From contig OV277866.1 of the NCBI GenBank assembly GCA_922989275.2, positions 35,667,246-35,731,245 of the forward strand: DNA of 64,000 nt. Reading direction: 5' to 3'. Shown one piece after another: positions 9,762 through 20,897 of the stretch. The DNA comes from Gari tellinella (Eukaryota > Mollusca > Bivalvia > Cardiida > Psammobiidae). The notes under the pieces were generated by a model that saw only the letters and a list, made by a program, of their open reading frames with translations, was not told where the DNA came from and searched no databases. The position numbers and the translations under genes are program-made. Position 1 is the first letter of the stretch; every line of letters begins with the position of its first letter.

Positions 9762-10244
9762 AAGAAGTAGTAGTAGTAGTAGTAGTAGTATAAACAGTAG
9801 TAGTAATTGTTGTAGTAGGAGTAGTAGTAGTAGAAGTAGCAGAAGTAGTAGTCAAAATAGAAGTAGTAGTAGCAGAAGTAGCACAATTGTAGTAGTAGTA
9901 GCAGTAATAATAGTAGTGGTAGTAGTAGAAGTAGAAGTAAGGGTAGAAGTAGTAGTAGCAGTAGTAGTAGAAGTAGCAGTAGACGCAGCAAAAGTAGTAG
10001 TAGTAGTAGTAGTAGCAGCAGTAGAAGTAGCAGTAGTTGTAGTAGTAGAAGTAGCAGTAGTAGTAGCAGCAGCAGTAGTAGAAGGAGTAGGAGTATTAGT
10101 AGTAGAAGCAGTATAAGTAGTAGTAGTAGTAGTAGTAGTAATAATATTTGTAGTAGTAATAGTAGTAGTAGTAGAAGTAAAAGTAGAAGTAGTAGAAGTA
10201 GCAGTAGTAGAAGTAGCAGTAGTAATAGTAGAAGAAGTAATAGT
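9345..10244. repeat. AGT/TAG trinucleotide block, about 0.9 kb
   Basis: Imperfect AGT repeats with AAGT and GCAGT variants; the purest stretch is 9680-9790. The long poly-Thr, poly-Leu and poly-Val frames across it are microsatellite artefacts. Confidence 0.92.
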
Positions 10245-10525
10245 TAGTTTAGTTTAAACATATTTTATTTCCAAATTGTTGTACAGGAAAAGGGGTTGGG
10301 CCACAAGTTCTACCAACTTAGAATCGGCCCTTCCCATACAGTTTTACAAATAATACAATCACTATTGGAGAGGGGGAGAGAGAGAGAGAGGAGAGGGAAA
10401 GAGAAAGATAGAAAGAGATAGAGAAAGAGAGAGTTTGCTTGTTTACAGGTGTCACCACATTATCTTGATAAGAATAATCAATTTAGATAGATAAAAAACA
10501 CAAAGCTAAATTATCTATCAGTGCA
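10245..10525 (-). mobile_element. 3' end of a non-LTR element (or 3' UTR of the CR1-like element)
   Basis: Read on the minus strand this ends GGAAATAAAATATGTTTAAAC (AATAAA signal included) and then passes into the CTA/TAG repeat. It holds a pyrimidine tract (CT-rich; plus strand GAGAGG at 10370-10430). Copies recur at 15583-15816 and 16240-16285. It may be the 3' UTR of the element at 11142-14433, whose strand it shares. Confidence 0.6.
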
Positions 10526-10843
10526 TATTAAACTGTCTCTCAAAAGAATCCCAGAAATGGTCTATTAGTTAATGATTACAATCATATCAATGTAGGGTAA
10601 AAGTAATGCAGATAGCTTCTAGAGGGGCTTTATGCATTACTTCTATCCCACGTCATTTTCCAAATAAGTAAGGTTCTGTGCTTCTGCATTTAGGCTAAAC
10701 TTTATTTAACATACACATATATAGATGAGCAACTAGTAAAAGGTCTAAGGGGGCAACTTTGTACATTTTGGGATAACAACTTTTGAGATACGCCCCACTT
10801 AGACATTGGCATTGCTTCATAAGGTTTCACACTGCATTAGTGC
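10526..10843 (-). other. Possible 3' UTR of the CR1-like element
   Basis: Non-coding. Contains a loose hairpin, GTAATGCAGATAGCTTCTAG ... TTTATGCATTAC (10600-10645). Assignment to the retroelement rests on position only. Confidence 0.3.
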
Positions 10844-11030
10844 TCCAGATAAGAGGGAGTAAATTGAACAAATATAGCCTTCTTTTTTCGCTCATTTCAG
10901 CACGGATTAATATGCTGCCACCACCCACTAGAATCGTTTCTTCGAGACGATTCTAATGAGTAGTGGCACCATCGCGTCTAGTGCAGAAATAAAAATGTAG
11001 TTTTTCAAAATACTCTCCCCATCTGGATCC
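10844..11030. mobile_element. Family L element
   Basis: GTGCTCCAGATAA on the left and ATCTGGATCC on the right. The central hairpin GAATCGTTTCTTCGAGACGATTC lies between CTCATTTCAGCAC and ATGAGTAGTGGCAC. Related copies at 24893-25070 and 47355-47545. Confidence 0.6.
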
Positions 11031-11141
11031 CCGCTGCATATATGAATTGGACAATATAACTAGTCAAACTAGGACATATCAGTTATATATGTATCAAAGC
11101 TCAGTTACAGGAACGAACCAAAATAGAGGGGAAAGAACTGA

Positions 11142-14100
11142 TCAAGTGTTAAAACGTTTGGTTTCTTTTATAAACGCTTGTACAGCTCCAAAAATCAAGC
11201 AGTTTTGCTCAAAAGTTAGGTTATCACTTCCATTGAGAAGTATATTGCTATTAATCGGATTAAACGGGTTTGTGCTCTGGAGTAGGGTATGTCGTACGTT
11301 GATATAATTGGGGCATTTAAAAAAGTAATGGTCAACATTTTCAATTTCATTTTCACAAGAGCAGAACCTGTCTTGTTTTAAGTGATTTAGAAAAAGGTGA
11401 TCATTCAAATTACTACACCTGTTTCTTAAACGTGCATGCAATACTGATAAATGTCTATTACCGACCAGATAGTACCCCGGAACTCTCCCTGGCTTTGATC
11501 TAGACACTATATTGCTTTTAAATGACGAAAATGTAGCGACCTGCCTGAGATCAGAGCCAAGAGAGTTCCAGAGCACTACGGAAGAAGGAATACAAGATTT
11601 CTAAAAAATGGAAGTTCTAACTGGTAACATTTCATAATTTTCACGGTTTCTTAAGGGATAATTTGACATTTCACCCACAAGTGGAGGAATTATATCACTT
11701 ATATACTGTGGGACAGTGTCATGTGAGACTTTGTACATAAAAAATAGTTTTTGGTTTTCTCGCCTCTTGAACAAAGACTCCCAGCCACATTCAGCGTAGA
11801 GATTTTCAAGGGAAACTGATCTTGTCAGCCCTGTGACGATACGTGCAGCTTCATTCTGCAATTTTTCTAAAGTGTTAGTATGTATTTCAGGGCAGCCATC
11901 CCATACAATTGAAGAATATTCAAAAATTGGGCGTACATATGACAAGTATATTTGATTTAGAGCAGATCTTGATAAAACAAAGTGTACCTTACGCATTATA
12001 TTGATCACTTTAGAAGCTGACTCTATGATATTATCTATGTGGTTAGCCCACTGGCCATTTTTACTGAGTGTCATCCCTAAGTGTTTATGGTGGTCGACAA
12101 AGTTTATTTCAGTGTTATCAAAGAGTAGTCTAGGTAAAGCAGATTGTCTTTTAAGAGTAAATAGAATAGCTTCTGTTTTATTTGGGTTAAAATTAACTAG
12201 CCATTGGTTTGCCCATTCTGAGATGTTATTTAAGTCATGATTAATAATACCTTCAATATCGTCTAGGGTACTTGCAGAGTAATAAAGAGAACTGTCATCA
12301 GCATATAATCTTGTTAAACTAAGTAATGAATCAGTTATGTCATTTACATAGATGAGAAAAAGTAATGGTCCTAAAACTGAACCTTGAGGGACACCGGCAT
12401 TAACTGGCATTAGTTTTGATTCAGCAGATTGTATTGTAACTTTTTGATGTCTATTATTTAAGTAACTTGTAATCCATGTCATTAAGTTAAGATTTATACC
12501 ATTTTCACTTAATTTAAAAAGTAAACCCTTATGCCATACTCTGTCAAAGGCCTTTGAAATATCACAAAAAACCATACAAGAATATTGATTATGCTCAAAG
12601 CTTTGACAGATATGGTGATATATATCAACAAGTTGATATGTAGTAGAGTGATTTGGTAAAAACCCTAACTGGTATTTATAAAGCAAATTATTGTCTAAGA
12701 GAAAATTGTACATATGTTTAAAAACAATTCTTTCAAGGATTTTTCCACAACAGCTTAATAATGATACAGGTCTATAATTTGAGGGTGTTGATTTGTCTCC
12801 TTTTTTAAAAATGGGAGTTACTTGGGCAATTTTCCAAGCATCTGGAAAGATTCCTTCTTGTATAGATCTATTAAATAATATAGTTAAAGGAATTGAAATA
12901 GATTTAGCACAATTTTTCAACATTTTATGACTTATGCTGTCAGGTCCACTTGCTTTGTTTACATTTAAGTTTAAAATAATGTCTTCTATTTCATTTTGAT
13001 TAATGTTAAATACTGAAAGTCTATTAAGAGTTTTTTCATGAAATAAGGGGAGATTTACATTATTATCATCAACATTTGAGATTGACGTAAAATACTTATT
13101 TAAGCATTCTGCCTTTTCTTCATTTGTTGTAAACCAAAGTTCTTGACCATTAGGTAATGTTTCACAAATAGGGGGGAAGCAAGTTGAGGAAGAGTTATTT
13201 TTTACGAAATGTCTTATTATTTTCCAAAAGCTCCGCTTGTCATTGCATTGTAATTCTGCCAAATTTGTTTCTAAAGTATTATAAAATTTCTCCTTTGCAT
13301 GTTTCTTTAAATTATTAACTTTGTTTCTTAATTGTTTATATTTTATCCAATCTGTTTGTTTTTTAGAAGAATTTGCTGTTCTTTTTATTCGATCTCTCTT
13401 TCTAGACATTTTTCTTATTTCCGAATCATACCATGGTTGATCGTCAGGCCGTACACACACTTGTTTAGAAGGAATACACTGTTTAATAAAAGACATAAAT
13501 AATTCAGTAAACACATTACAAGCCTCATGAATTGATCCATGAAACAAAACATCCCAGTTATTATCACGTATTTTCTGATTTAATAATTCAAAATTTGCCC
13601 TATCATAAAGCCACACAGTTCTTTCAAAACAAGGTTGAACATGATAAGAGAATGGTAAGATTATGTATGTAGCACTGTGGTCACTGATTTCACTTGGTAC
13701 CTGAATAATTCCTGCATCTGAATAAGCTGTGTCTGTAGGTGTAATTATAGGATCAAGGATAGCTTTTTGTCTGGTAGGAACATTAATAACATTGTGTAGT
13801 GAATTAAGTAACATAACATCTTTTAAATTATGAAAAGATGGATTTAACAAATCCTCATTTAGATCTCCAAGCAAAATTATATTTTTTGATTTTTCAAAAG
13901 CTGCTTCCAGGTTTAAATTTAAATTATTAAAAAATACACTATCAGTAGTTTTGGGGCTGTAAAAGACACCAAATAAATAACACTCATTTTTTATAATAAC
14001 CTCTACCCAAATTGATTCGGCACAGAATATCTCAAGATCAGAAACCCTTGAGTGCACTAGATCTTTGTTCAAGTATACAAGAATTCCACCTCCAATGGTT

Positions 14101-14433
14101 CGTTCTGTCTTTCCTGTATGGTTCATCAAAAGAATTGGATACAAACAATGATTCATTTGACATTAAGTTATCTAAATGAGTTTCTGTGAAGCATAGTATG
14201 TTAAAATCGAGAAAATGATCTTTAATAAAGTCCAGTTTGTTTCGTATGCTCCTTATATTACAATGCATAACAGATAAATCAGATATGACAGGACCAGGGT
14301 TTTTTTCAACGTCTCCTGCTACAAAAAGTAGTAGCAGGACAACCATACTGAAACTGATATTGTAAATTATTTCTTTTAAAAGACATATTCCTTTATGTAG
14401 AAAACTCGCAAATTTCCAAACAGCCATATACAA
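11142..14433 (-). pseudogene. CR1/Jockey-like retrotransposon polyprotein (endonuclease-RT) with N-terminal 2A motif
   Basis: Copies RNA into DNA at an endonuclease nick. N-terminal piece 14433-14038: a hydrophobic stretch (residues 29-39, MVVLLLLFVAG) runs into DVEKNPGP (residues 41-48), then endonuclease motifs MHCNIRSIRNKLDF and TETHL. A one-base shift near 14090-14115 moves the frame to 14156-11601: GGGILVYL, GDLNED, SDHSA of the APE-type nuclease, then RT motifs ASGPDSISH, TPIFKKGD, FCDISKAFDRVW (D532, D538 of that frame), AGVPQGSVLGPLLF and YADD (D620, D621). An in-frame TAG at 11601-11603 precedes a C-terminal part down to 11142 with CSCENEIENVDHYFFKCP, a Cys/His cluster. Catalytic residues are intact, so inactivation looks recent. 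No ORF1 is recognised. Exact clade needs a tree. Confidence 0.9.
14290..14313 (-). other. 2A-like ribosome-skipping motif (DVEKNPGP)
   Basis: Matches the D-x-E-x-N-P-G-P consensus exactly. Skipping would separate a 47-residue hydrophobic leader from a downstream protein starting with Pro. 2A-like motifs at this place are known in sea-urchin and other CR1-type elements. Confidence 0.85.
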
Positions 14434-14725
14434 TATCTAAAGAAAACAAAAGTATCATGATGCACACAAAATCGTTTAAGTACACTAGAACATCTGCCAT
14501 GAAACAGTCCAATGGATATCGTCCACGCATTTAAGTCGTTACCTATGTGGTAATTGCACCACCATTAATTGAAAGATATCCATCTGGACCATTTCATGAC
14601 CAATGTCTGTCATTGGGGCACCTGTATACCAAATTACAAACTTATTGTAAACATAACCTTGAAAGAGAGAAGAAGAAAGAGGGAAGTAAAGAAGTAGAAG
14701 TAGAGTAATACATGTTGGAAAATAT
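14434..14725 (-). other. Probable 5' region of the CR1-like element
   Basis: Non-coding sequence between the first ATG and the next TAG block. No second ORF or internal promoter was recognised. Confidence 0.35.
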
Positions 14726-14946
14726 AAAGTTGTAGTAGTAGTAGCAGTAGTGGTATAAGTAGAAGTATTTGAAGTAGTAGTAGGAGAAGTAGAAATAGGA
14801 GTTGTAGTAGTAGTTGTAGTGGTTGTAGTAGTAGCAGAAGAAGTAGAAGTTGTAGTAGTAGTAGAAGTAGTAGTAGCAGTAGCAGTAGTATTAGTAGTCG
14901 TTGTCGTAGTAGTAGTAGTAGTTGCAAAAGTAGTAGTAGTAGAAAT

Positions 14947-14990
<44 letters not shown>

Positions 14991-15113
14991 TGTAGTAGAA
15001 GTAGTAGTAGTAGTAGTTGTAGTAGTAGTAGTAGTAGTAGTAGTAGAAGTTGTAGTATAAGTAGTAATAGTACTAGTAGTTGCAGTAGTAGTTGTAGTAG
15101 TAGTAGTAGTAGA

Positions 15114-15164
<51 letters not shown>

Positions 15165-15465
15165 CGTAATAGTAGTTGTAGTAGTAGTATTAGAAGTTGT
15201 AGTAGTAGTAGTGTTAGTAATAATAGTAGTAGTAGTAGTAGAAGTAGTAGTATAAGTAGTAATAGTACTAGTAGTTGCAGTAGTAGTAGTAGAAATAGAA
15301 GTTGTAGTGGTATAATCAGTAGTTTAAGTAGTAGTAGTAGTAGTTTCAGTAGTAGTAGTAATAGTAGTAGAAGTATTAGTAGTTGTAGAAGTAGTAGTAG
15401 TATAATACGTAGTAGTGGTATAATCTGCAGTATAAGTAGTAGTAGTGGTAAAAGTAGTAGTAGTT

Positions 15466-15502
<37 letters not shown>

Positions 15503-15582
15503 AAGAAGTTGTAGTAGTAGTAGCAGTAGTAGTATAAGTAGTAGTATTTGTAGTGGTAGTAGTAGAAGTAGTAGTATTTTCA
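14726..15582. repeat. AGT/TAG trinucleotide block
   Basis: About 0.85 kb of imperfect AGT repeats. A poly-Leu frame across it is artefactual. Longer units such as AGTAGTAATAGTACTAGTAG recur (15060, 15250, 16375), which indicates internal duplication. Confidence 0.92.
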
Positions 15583-15816
15583 GGAAAAGGGGTTGGGCCA
15601 CAAGCTCTACCAACTTAGAATCGGCCTTTCCCCTACAGTTTCACAAATAATACAAACACTATTGGAGAGGGAGAGAGGGAGCAGAGGGAAAGAGAAAGAT
15701 AGAAAGAGATAGAGAAAGAGAGAGATTACTTGTTTACAGGTGACACCACATAATCTTGATAAGAATAATCAATTTAGATAGATGAAAACACAAAGCTAAA
15801 TTATCCATCAGTGAGT
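15583..15816 (-). mobile_element. Retroelement 3' region copy lacking its last about 45 bp
   Basis: Closely similar to 10285-10520 (GGAAAAGGGGTTGGGCCACA, GATAGAAAGAGATAGAG). Embedded in the AGT block. The missing end is found 420 bp away at 16240-16285. Confidence 0.75.
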
Positions 15817-16198
15817 AGTAGGATTTGTAGTAATAGTTGTAGTGGTAGTAGTAGTAGCAGAAGAAGTAGTGGTAGTAGTGGTAGTAGTAGCAGAAGTAGT
15901 AGTAGAAGTAGTAGTAGTCGTAGTAGTAGTAGTAGTAGCAAAGGCAGTAGTAGTAGTAATGTGGTAGAAGTAGTAGTAGTTGTTGTATTAGTTGTTGTTG
16001 TAGTAGTAGTAGATGTAGTAGTAGTAGTAGTAGTGGTAGTAGTAGTAGTAGAAAAAGTAGTAGTAGTAGTAGTAGTAGAAGTAGTAGTAGTAGTAGTTAC
16101 TGTAGTAGTAATATTATTATTATTAGTAGTAGTAGTAGTAGTAGAAGTATAAGTTGTGGTGGTAAAATCAGTAGTATAAGTACTAGTGTTAGTTACAT

Positions 16199-16235
<37 letters not shown>

Positions 16236-16238
16236 TTA
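15817..16238. repeat. AGT/TAG trinucleotide block
   Basis: Imperfect AGT array, including an ATT run at 16110-16125. Confidence 0.92.
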
Positions 16239-16239
16239 G

Positions 16240-16285
16240 TTAGTTAGTTTAAACATATTTTATTTCCAAATTGTTTTACAGGAAA
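16240..16285 (-). mobile_element. Extreme 3' end of the same retroelement, about 45 bp
   Basis: TTAGTTTAAACATATTTTAT through ACAGGAAAAA, matching 10245-10290 and nothing further. It is either a severely 5'-truncated insertion or the severed end of 15583-15816. Confidence 0.7.
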
Positions 16286-16800
16286 AAGTAGTAGTAGTAG
16301 AAGTAGTAGTAGAGGTTGTAGTATAAGTAGTGTTAGTAATAGTAGTAGAAGTAGTAGTAGAAGTAGAAGTTTAAGTAGTAATAGTACTAGTAGTTGCATC
16401 AGTAGTAGTAGTAGTAGTAGTATAAGTTGTAGTGATATAATCAGAAGTATAAGTAGTAGTAGAAGTTTCAGTAGTAGTAGCAGTATTAGTAGTTGTAGAA
16501 GTAGTAGTAGTATAATACGCAGTAGTGGTATAATCTGTAGTATAAGTAGTAGTAGTGGTATGAGTAGTAGTAGTAGTAGTAAGAGTAGTAGTTGTAGTAG
16601 AAGTAGTTGTATTATTTGTAGTATAATTAGCAGTTGAATATGTAAAATTGTTGTACTAGTACTTGTAAAGATGTTACAGAAGTTACAGTTGTAGTATTAG
16701 TAAAAGTAGCAGCAGCAGCAGCAGCAAGTAGAAGTAATAGTAGTAGTAGTATAATAAGTATTTGTAGTAGAAGTAGTAGTAGTGGTAGTAGTTTAGTAGT
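16286..16800. repeat. AGT/TAG trinucleotide block
   Basis: Imperfect AGT array with GCAGCAGCAGCAGCA at about 16712-16726. Confidence 0.9.
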
Positions 16801-16839
16801 ATTTGAAATTACTCGTATGTTAACGCCAACCTTTATTAT

Positions 16840-16978
16840 GCTAAGTACAACTTGGCTAATACATGTACTTGCAACAAGTTTGAATCCAAGCCAGACGACG
16901 CGTGGCGCGGCGTCTGATCAGGATCCAAACTTTTTGCAAAAACGCTTTTAAGCGTCATTGAGAGCGAAAGGATCAAGC
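16840..16978 (+). mobile_element. Family B element, eroded
   Basis: Hairpin CAACAAGTTTGAATCCAAGC ... GGATCCAAACTTTTTG with CGCGTGGCGCG turn; right end GAGAGCGAAAGGATCAA. Confidence 0.55.
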
Positions 16979-17930
16979 CTGTTCGACTGTTATTTTCCTC
17001 TTTCAACTATATAAAAAGACGGAAACAGTTCGTATAAATACTATTACTGTCATTAATATACATTTTGCTCTCAGACTGGTAATAATAGAAACAATGGTCT
17101 CATTTTACACCAATAACAAGTATTTATTTCAAGACATTGCCGAAAGTCATACTCTTGACATTTACAATATACAGTACTCCACTCTTAACCGGACATTCAT
17201 TCGAAAAAGAAGTTAGACAACTAAAGATGGTTGGCTAAAATAATGCAGGACAATTAATAATTGATAAATTAATTAATTGACTAATTAGTTAACATATTAA
17301 TTTACTAATAAATTAACTAATTTATTAATATGGGCATAAGGCAGCCACCTATCACCAACTAGTTAGTGACCGAAACTCTGTACTCGTACATAGCATATAA
17401 TAACAAATAATATACATACATGTACAGTTAATATGGATTAGAATTATAAGAGAATATCACAGTTCAAGTATCATAGGAAGTATTCATTTCATTTATGATT
17501 ATCACATAGTATATACAAAAGTAAGACCACGTGGGTGCTGCTAATCGTTGTACTAAAAACTGCAATAATACAAAAGTTGAAAAAGTAAGAAAATCAAAAA
17601 GTACACTAATACGTATTAAATGTCCGATTTAGAGAGGCTTCACTGCGTAAAACCACTCTGAATTGAACAATCCGAAATTCAGCAAAGAATGTACATGTAA
17701 AGAAAGACCCCCAAAAGACAGATGACTATGTTACGCAGCATGGAATAAAGACAGAAAGCTCCTGGATGGAATTTTCTGTCTTATATGTATCGTGCATTAA
17801 ACTGCCACCTGATACCAATTGATGATTTAGAGATTGAAATTGTGTTTTTAAGTGTCCGGTTTAGAGAGGTTTCCCGAAGGGAGCTTTCTGTCTTACTTTT
17901 ATCCTGTTTTAGGCTGTAATCTGTTACATG
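16979..17930. other. A+T-rich intergenic with F-like fragments
   Basis: 17240-17335 is rich in TTAATTAATT words. 17620-17900 holds repeated GTCCG(G/A)TTTAGAGAGG and GACAGAAAGCTCC / GGGAGCTTTCTGTC pieces related to family F. No gene seen. Confidence 0.4.
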
Positions 17931-18180
17931 TACAGTGGAGAAAATGTTACTCTTTCCCGTTTAAACGCATACGAAACGCAAACGCAAAACACTAAAACGT
18001 AGAAAAGTGCAATATTTTGACAATTCTGATATTTCATTCTTATTTTGGTGGCAAACAGTTTGGAGCCTGATCAGACGCCGGGTTACCCGGCGTCTGATCT
18101 GGCTCAAAACTGTTTGGAAAGGAAATAATAGTTTTAGCGTAAACGCGCTTATTGGGAAAGAATAACGTTTTCTCCATGTA
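17931..18180 (+). mobile_element. Family A MITE, near full length
   Basis: Right end reads TCTCCATGTA (CACTG damaged). Hairpin intact at 18055-18115. Confidence 0.82.
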
Positions 18181-18286
18181 CCAACTGGTTTTTAGACCAA
18201 AACAAGGTTTAGAAAGGGTGTTACTGTAGAACAGTGTAGAAGATGGTATTCGTGTTTGTGCTACAGTGGGTATTTGTCTTTTCTAT

Positions 18287-18492
18287 TTAACCAATTTGTG
18301 CCCATGATCCCATATAAGGGACATAGGCAAACAGTGTAGACTCTGATCAGACGCCGCATTATACACTGTTTGCTGATAGAAAATTCAATACAAACAAAAT
18401 GAAAATGAAATTTTGACCAGGCATCCCTTTAATAAAAAACGGACTAATCCAATAGACAAGATGGAAGAAACCACTTGGCACAAATTGGTTAA
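18287..18492 (+). mobile_element. Family D element, TTAA-flanked, nested in A
   Basis: TTAACCAATTTGTGCCC on the left and GGCACAAATTGGTTAA on the right. Core CAAACAGTGTAGACTCTGAT present, but most of one arm is lost. Confidence 0.7.
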
Positions 18493-18638
18493 ACGAAACT
18501 ATTTTCAAATGTGCAATGCACTATAATGTAGAAAAATGACAATGGATTTTTGTTAATTGAGTGTCCAACAATTTCGAGCCTGATCAGACACCCAGTTATC
18601 CGGAAACTGGTGTGGCTCCAAATTGTGTGTGTTTAATA

Positions 18639-18825
18639 AACAGTCGAAATCGGACTCACTTAATTCGAATTATCCGATAGTTCGACACATTAACTGCATT
18701 ATTTCATGTCCGGTTAAGTTGAACATACCCATATTTCTAAGTTAAAACGTGGCTAAGCCACGTTTTAACTTTGAAATACGGGTATGTTCGATTTAACCGA
18801 GTCGAGATATCGAAGTTCGACTGTA
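18639..18825. mobile_element. Family G element nested in A
   Basis: ACAGTCGAAATCGGACTC-type left end; right end GAGATATCGAAGTTCGACTGT. Long inner palindrome around ACGTGGCTAAGCCACGT. Ends resemble pogo/Tigger-like MITEs (inference). Confidence 0.7.
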
Positions 18826-19024
18826 CGTGTAGTACCTTTTACACGAATCATCAACGGGTACATTGGGAAAGAATAACACCTTCTTCACTGACAGTGTCCG
18901 AAGCCAATAGCTTGAAGCTAGATCAGAAGAAGAACTTTCCCGGTTAACATATTCTAAATACAATACATTGCAATGAATTGTAGAAAGTTACATTGTTTTG
19001 ATAATGTTGACGAAATAAAGAAAG

Positions 19025-19265
19025 TTAACCCTATCATGATCAATTTTATCGTGAGGTTTTTACCCCTGCACCGTCATATTATCGTCTGCATCACTATTGT
19101 TGTTTGTAATATCGTTTAGATTCAAGGCAGTATAACTGACGTAATTTAAAAACAAATGGCAAACAATTTTGATCCTGATCAGACGCGGCGAAACTCGGCG
19201 TCTGATCAGGATCAAAACTTTTTTGCAAATGCGCTTTATGACGTCATTGAGAGTAAAACGGTTAA
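19025..19265 (+). mobile_element. Family B element, TTAA-flanked
   Basis: TTAACCCTATCATG on the left and GTAAAACGGTTAA on the right. Hairpin at 19158-19226. Confidence 0.75.
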
Positions 19266-19307
19266 AACATTAAATGGCAAAGAGTCTGAAAACTGATCAG
19301 TGTCCCT

Positions 19308-19321
19308 TCGGGTTCACTTAT
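19308..19321 (+). repeat. Target-site duplication, left
   Basis: TCGGGTTCACTTAT, identical to 19602-19615. Confidence 0.9.
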
Positions 19322-19601
19322 AGGGGCCTCCGTGGCCTAGTGGTATAGTAACTGTGACTTACATCACTAAACTCCTCACCGCTGTGAGTTCGAATCCCAG
19401 TAGGGTCGTTCGGATTTTTCATGTGGGGAAGCCTTCCAGCTGGCTTGCGGAAGGTCGGTGGTTCTACCCAGTTGCCGATTTGTGCCTGTAACAGTGCATA
19501 AAGAACTTCTGGGGTCTTCCTCTACCTATAATTAGCTGGACGTCGCGATATGACTGAAATACTGTTGAAAGCGACGTAAAATCAAAACAAATCAAATCAA
19601 A
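19322..19601 (+). mobile_element. tRNA-derived SINE, full length
   Basis: A box TGGCCTAGTGG (19333-19343) and B box GTTCGAATCCC (19388-19398) are followed by a body (GGAAGGTCGGTGGTTCTACC) and a 3' tail GAAAGCGACGTAAAATCAAA with AATC repeats. A perfect 14-bp target duplication flanks it. The body resembles widely conserved invertebrate SINE domains, but I cannot name the family without a search. Confidence 0.9.
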
Positions 19602-19615
19602 TCGGGTTCACTTAT
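19602..19615 (+). repeat. Target-site duplication, right
   Basis: See 19308-19321. Confidence 0.9.
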
Positions 19616-19924
19616 GTCGCTCGACAAAAAGATACGATTAGTTTCCCCATGAACACGGAAAGAAGTCGTTTATTTCTTAACAAGTGTCTGCGAGACCAGA
19701 AGGTTTTACATGTAGCTTTTTAAATTGAATTGCACTTGCGTTTAGCATCTTTAAACACTTCACTGCAATGAAGTCACCAGATTTAAACAAATATATTCTG
19801 CTTTCATTTTACATATTTTAGGCTTTTTTTTAAGAAATATTGAATTAATTTTAGGTTTTCTAAATGAGAAATATCGAAAAGAGTGTCAAAAAGTTTAGAT
19901 ATTGGCAAATTTGAAAACTCGTTT

Positions 19925-20095
19925 TAAATTGAATAGCAAACAGTTTGGAGCCTGATCAGCCGCCGCGTTATACGGTGTCTGATCTGGCTTCAAACTGTTT
20001 GCAATTGAAATAATAGTTTTAGTGTAAACGCGTATTTATTGGGAAAGAATAACGTCTTCTCCACTGTAAACGGGAGTTACGTTTTCTCCACTGTA
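19925..20095 (+). mobile_element. Family A right half with a duplicated terminus
   Basis: Hairpin and right arm end at 20068 (TCTCCACTGTA). A second orphan end ACGTTTTCTCCACTGTA finishes at 20095. Confidence 0.65.
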
Positions 20096-20354
20096 TTTAT
20101 ATGGTACTCGTTTTTTTCATTTAAACCGACTTTTAACCTGACCTCAGATGTTTCTGGTCCTTTAATCTTTACCTTCAATCATCCAATCACTTTTTAACTT
20201 TTTGTGAATTGATGAGCATTTTGAAAAGAAATGCATCAAATGCCAATACCGATTTTGAAACTGACAGGCAGTTAACTCTATAAAGGTTTGGAAACTTCTA
20301 AAAATGTAACTCGTTTCCCGTCATTCATCATAATGTTGAAATTTGTCACCCGCA

Positions 20355-20419
20355 TACAGTGGAGAATCCGTTATTCTTTCCCAATAAACGCGTTTACGCT
20401 AAAACTCTTATTTCTATTG
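20355..20419 (-). mobile_element. Family A left fragment
   Basis: TACAGTGGAGAATCCG to TTATTTCTATTGCA, then broken by the next copy. Confidence 0.7.
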
Positions 20420-20428
20420 CAGTAGAGG

Positions 20429-20690
20429 TGGACAGTGGAGGACACTGTACTCTTTCCAGCTTAAACGCGAACGAAACGCAAACGCATTGCAATAAAAAGG
20501 AGAAACTAACAATTTGTTTGCAGTACTGACAATCTATCTAAAATTGAGTGGCAAACAGTCTAGAGCCAGATCAGACACCGGGGTTACCCGGCGTCTGATC
20601 TGGCTCCAAACTGTTTGCATTTGAAATACTTGTTTTAGCGTAAACGCGTTTATAGGGAAATAATAACGTCTTCTCTACCGCAATAACTCG
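20429..20690 (+). mobile_element. Family A MITE, diverged
   Basis: GGACAGTGGAGGACACTG left end; GACGTTATTA-type right arm ending in TTCTCTACCG. Hairpin well kept at 20555-20620. Confidence 0.7.
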
Positions 20691-20699
20691 TCTTACAAT

Positions 20700-20897
20700 C
20701 TCTGCCATATTATTGCTGCTTATAGTTTTCGTCCACTTTTTTTAATAAAGTTTGGAATTATATTTTTCACTTTAATAACATTCATATGAGTAACAAACAG
20801 TTTTGAAACTGATCCGACGCCGCGTATAACGCGGTGTCAGATTAGGATCCGAACTATTTGCAAATATCTGTTACGTCGGCCTTAGCAGTGAAAGGAT
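20700..20897 (-). mobile_element. Family B element, eroded
   Basis: AACAAACAGTTTTGAAACTG ... GGATCCGAACTATTTG hairpin; right end GCAGTGAAAGGATTAA. Confidence 0.5.

Larger units (their letters stand above)
18262..18893 (+). mobile_element. Family A MITE broken by two nested insertions
   Basis: Left end TACAGTGGGTATTTGTC at 18262. D sits at 18287-18492 and G at 18639-18825. The right end GGGAAAGAATAACACCTTCT closes at 18893. Confidence 0.65.

Noticed and set aside
9583..10116. Poly-Thr, poly-Leu/Tyr and poly-Val reading frames
   Set aside because: They are the six readings of an AGT microsatellite; no complexity or start context.
14634..16152. Poly-Leu and Ser/Val-rich frames of up to 240 codons
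   Set aside because: Same cause: trinucleotide repeat without stops in some frames.
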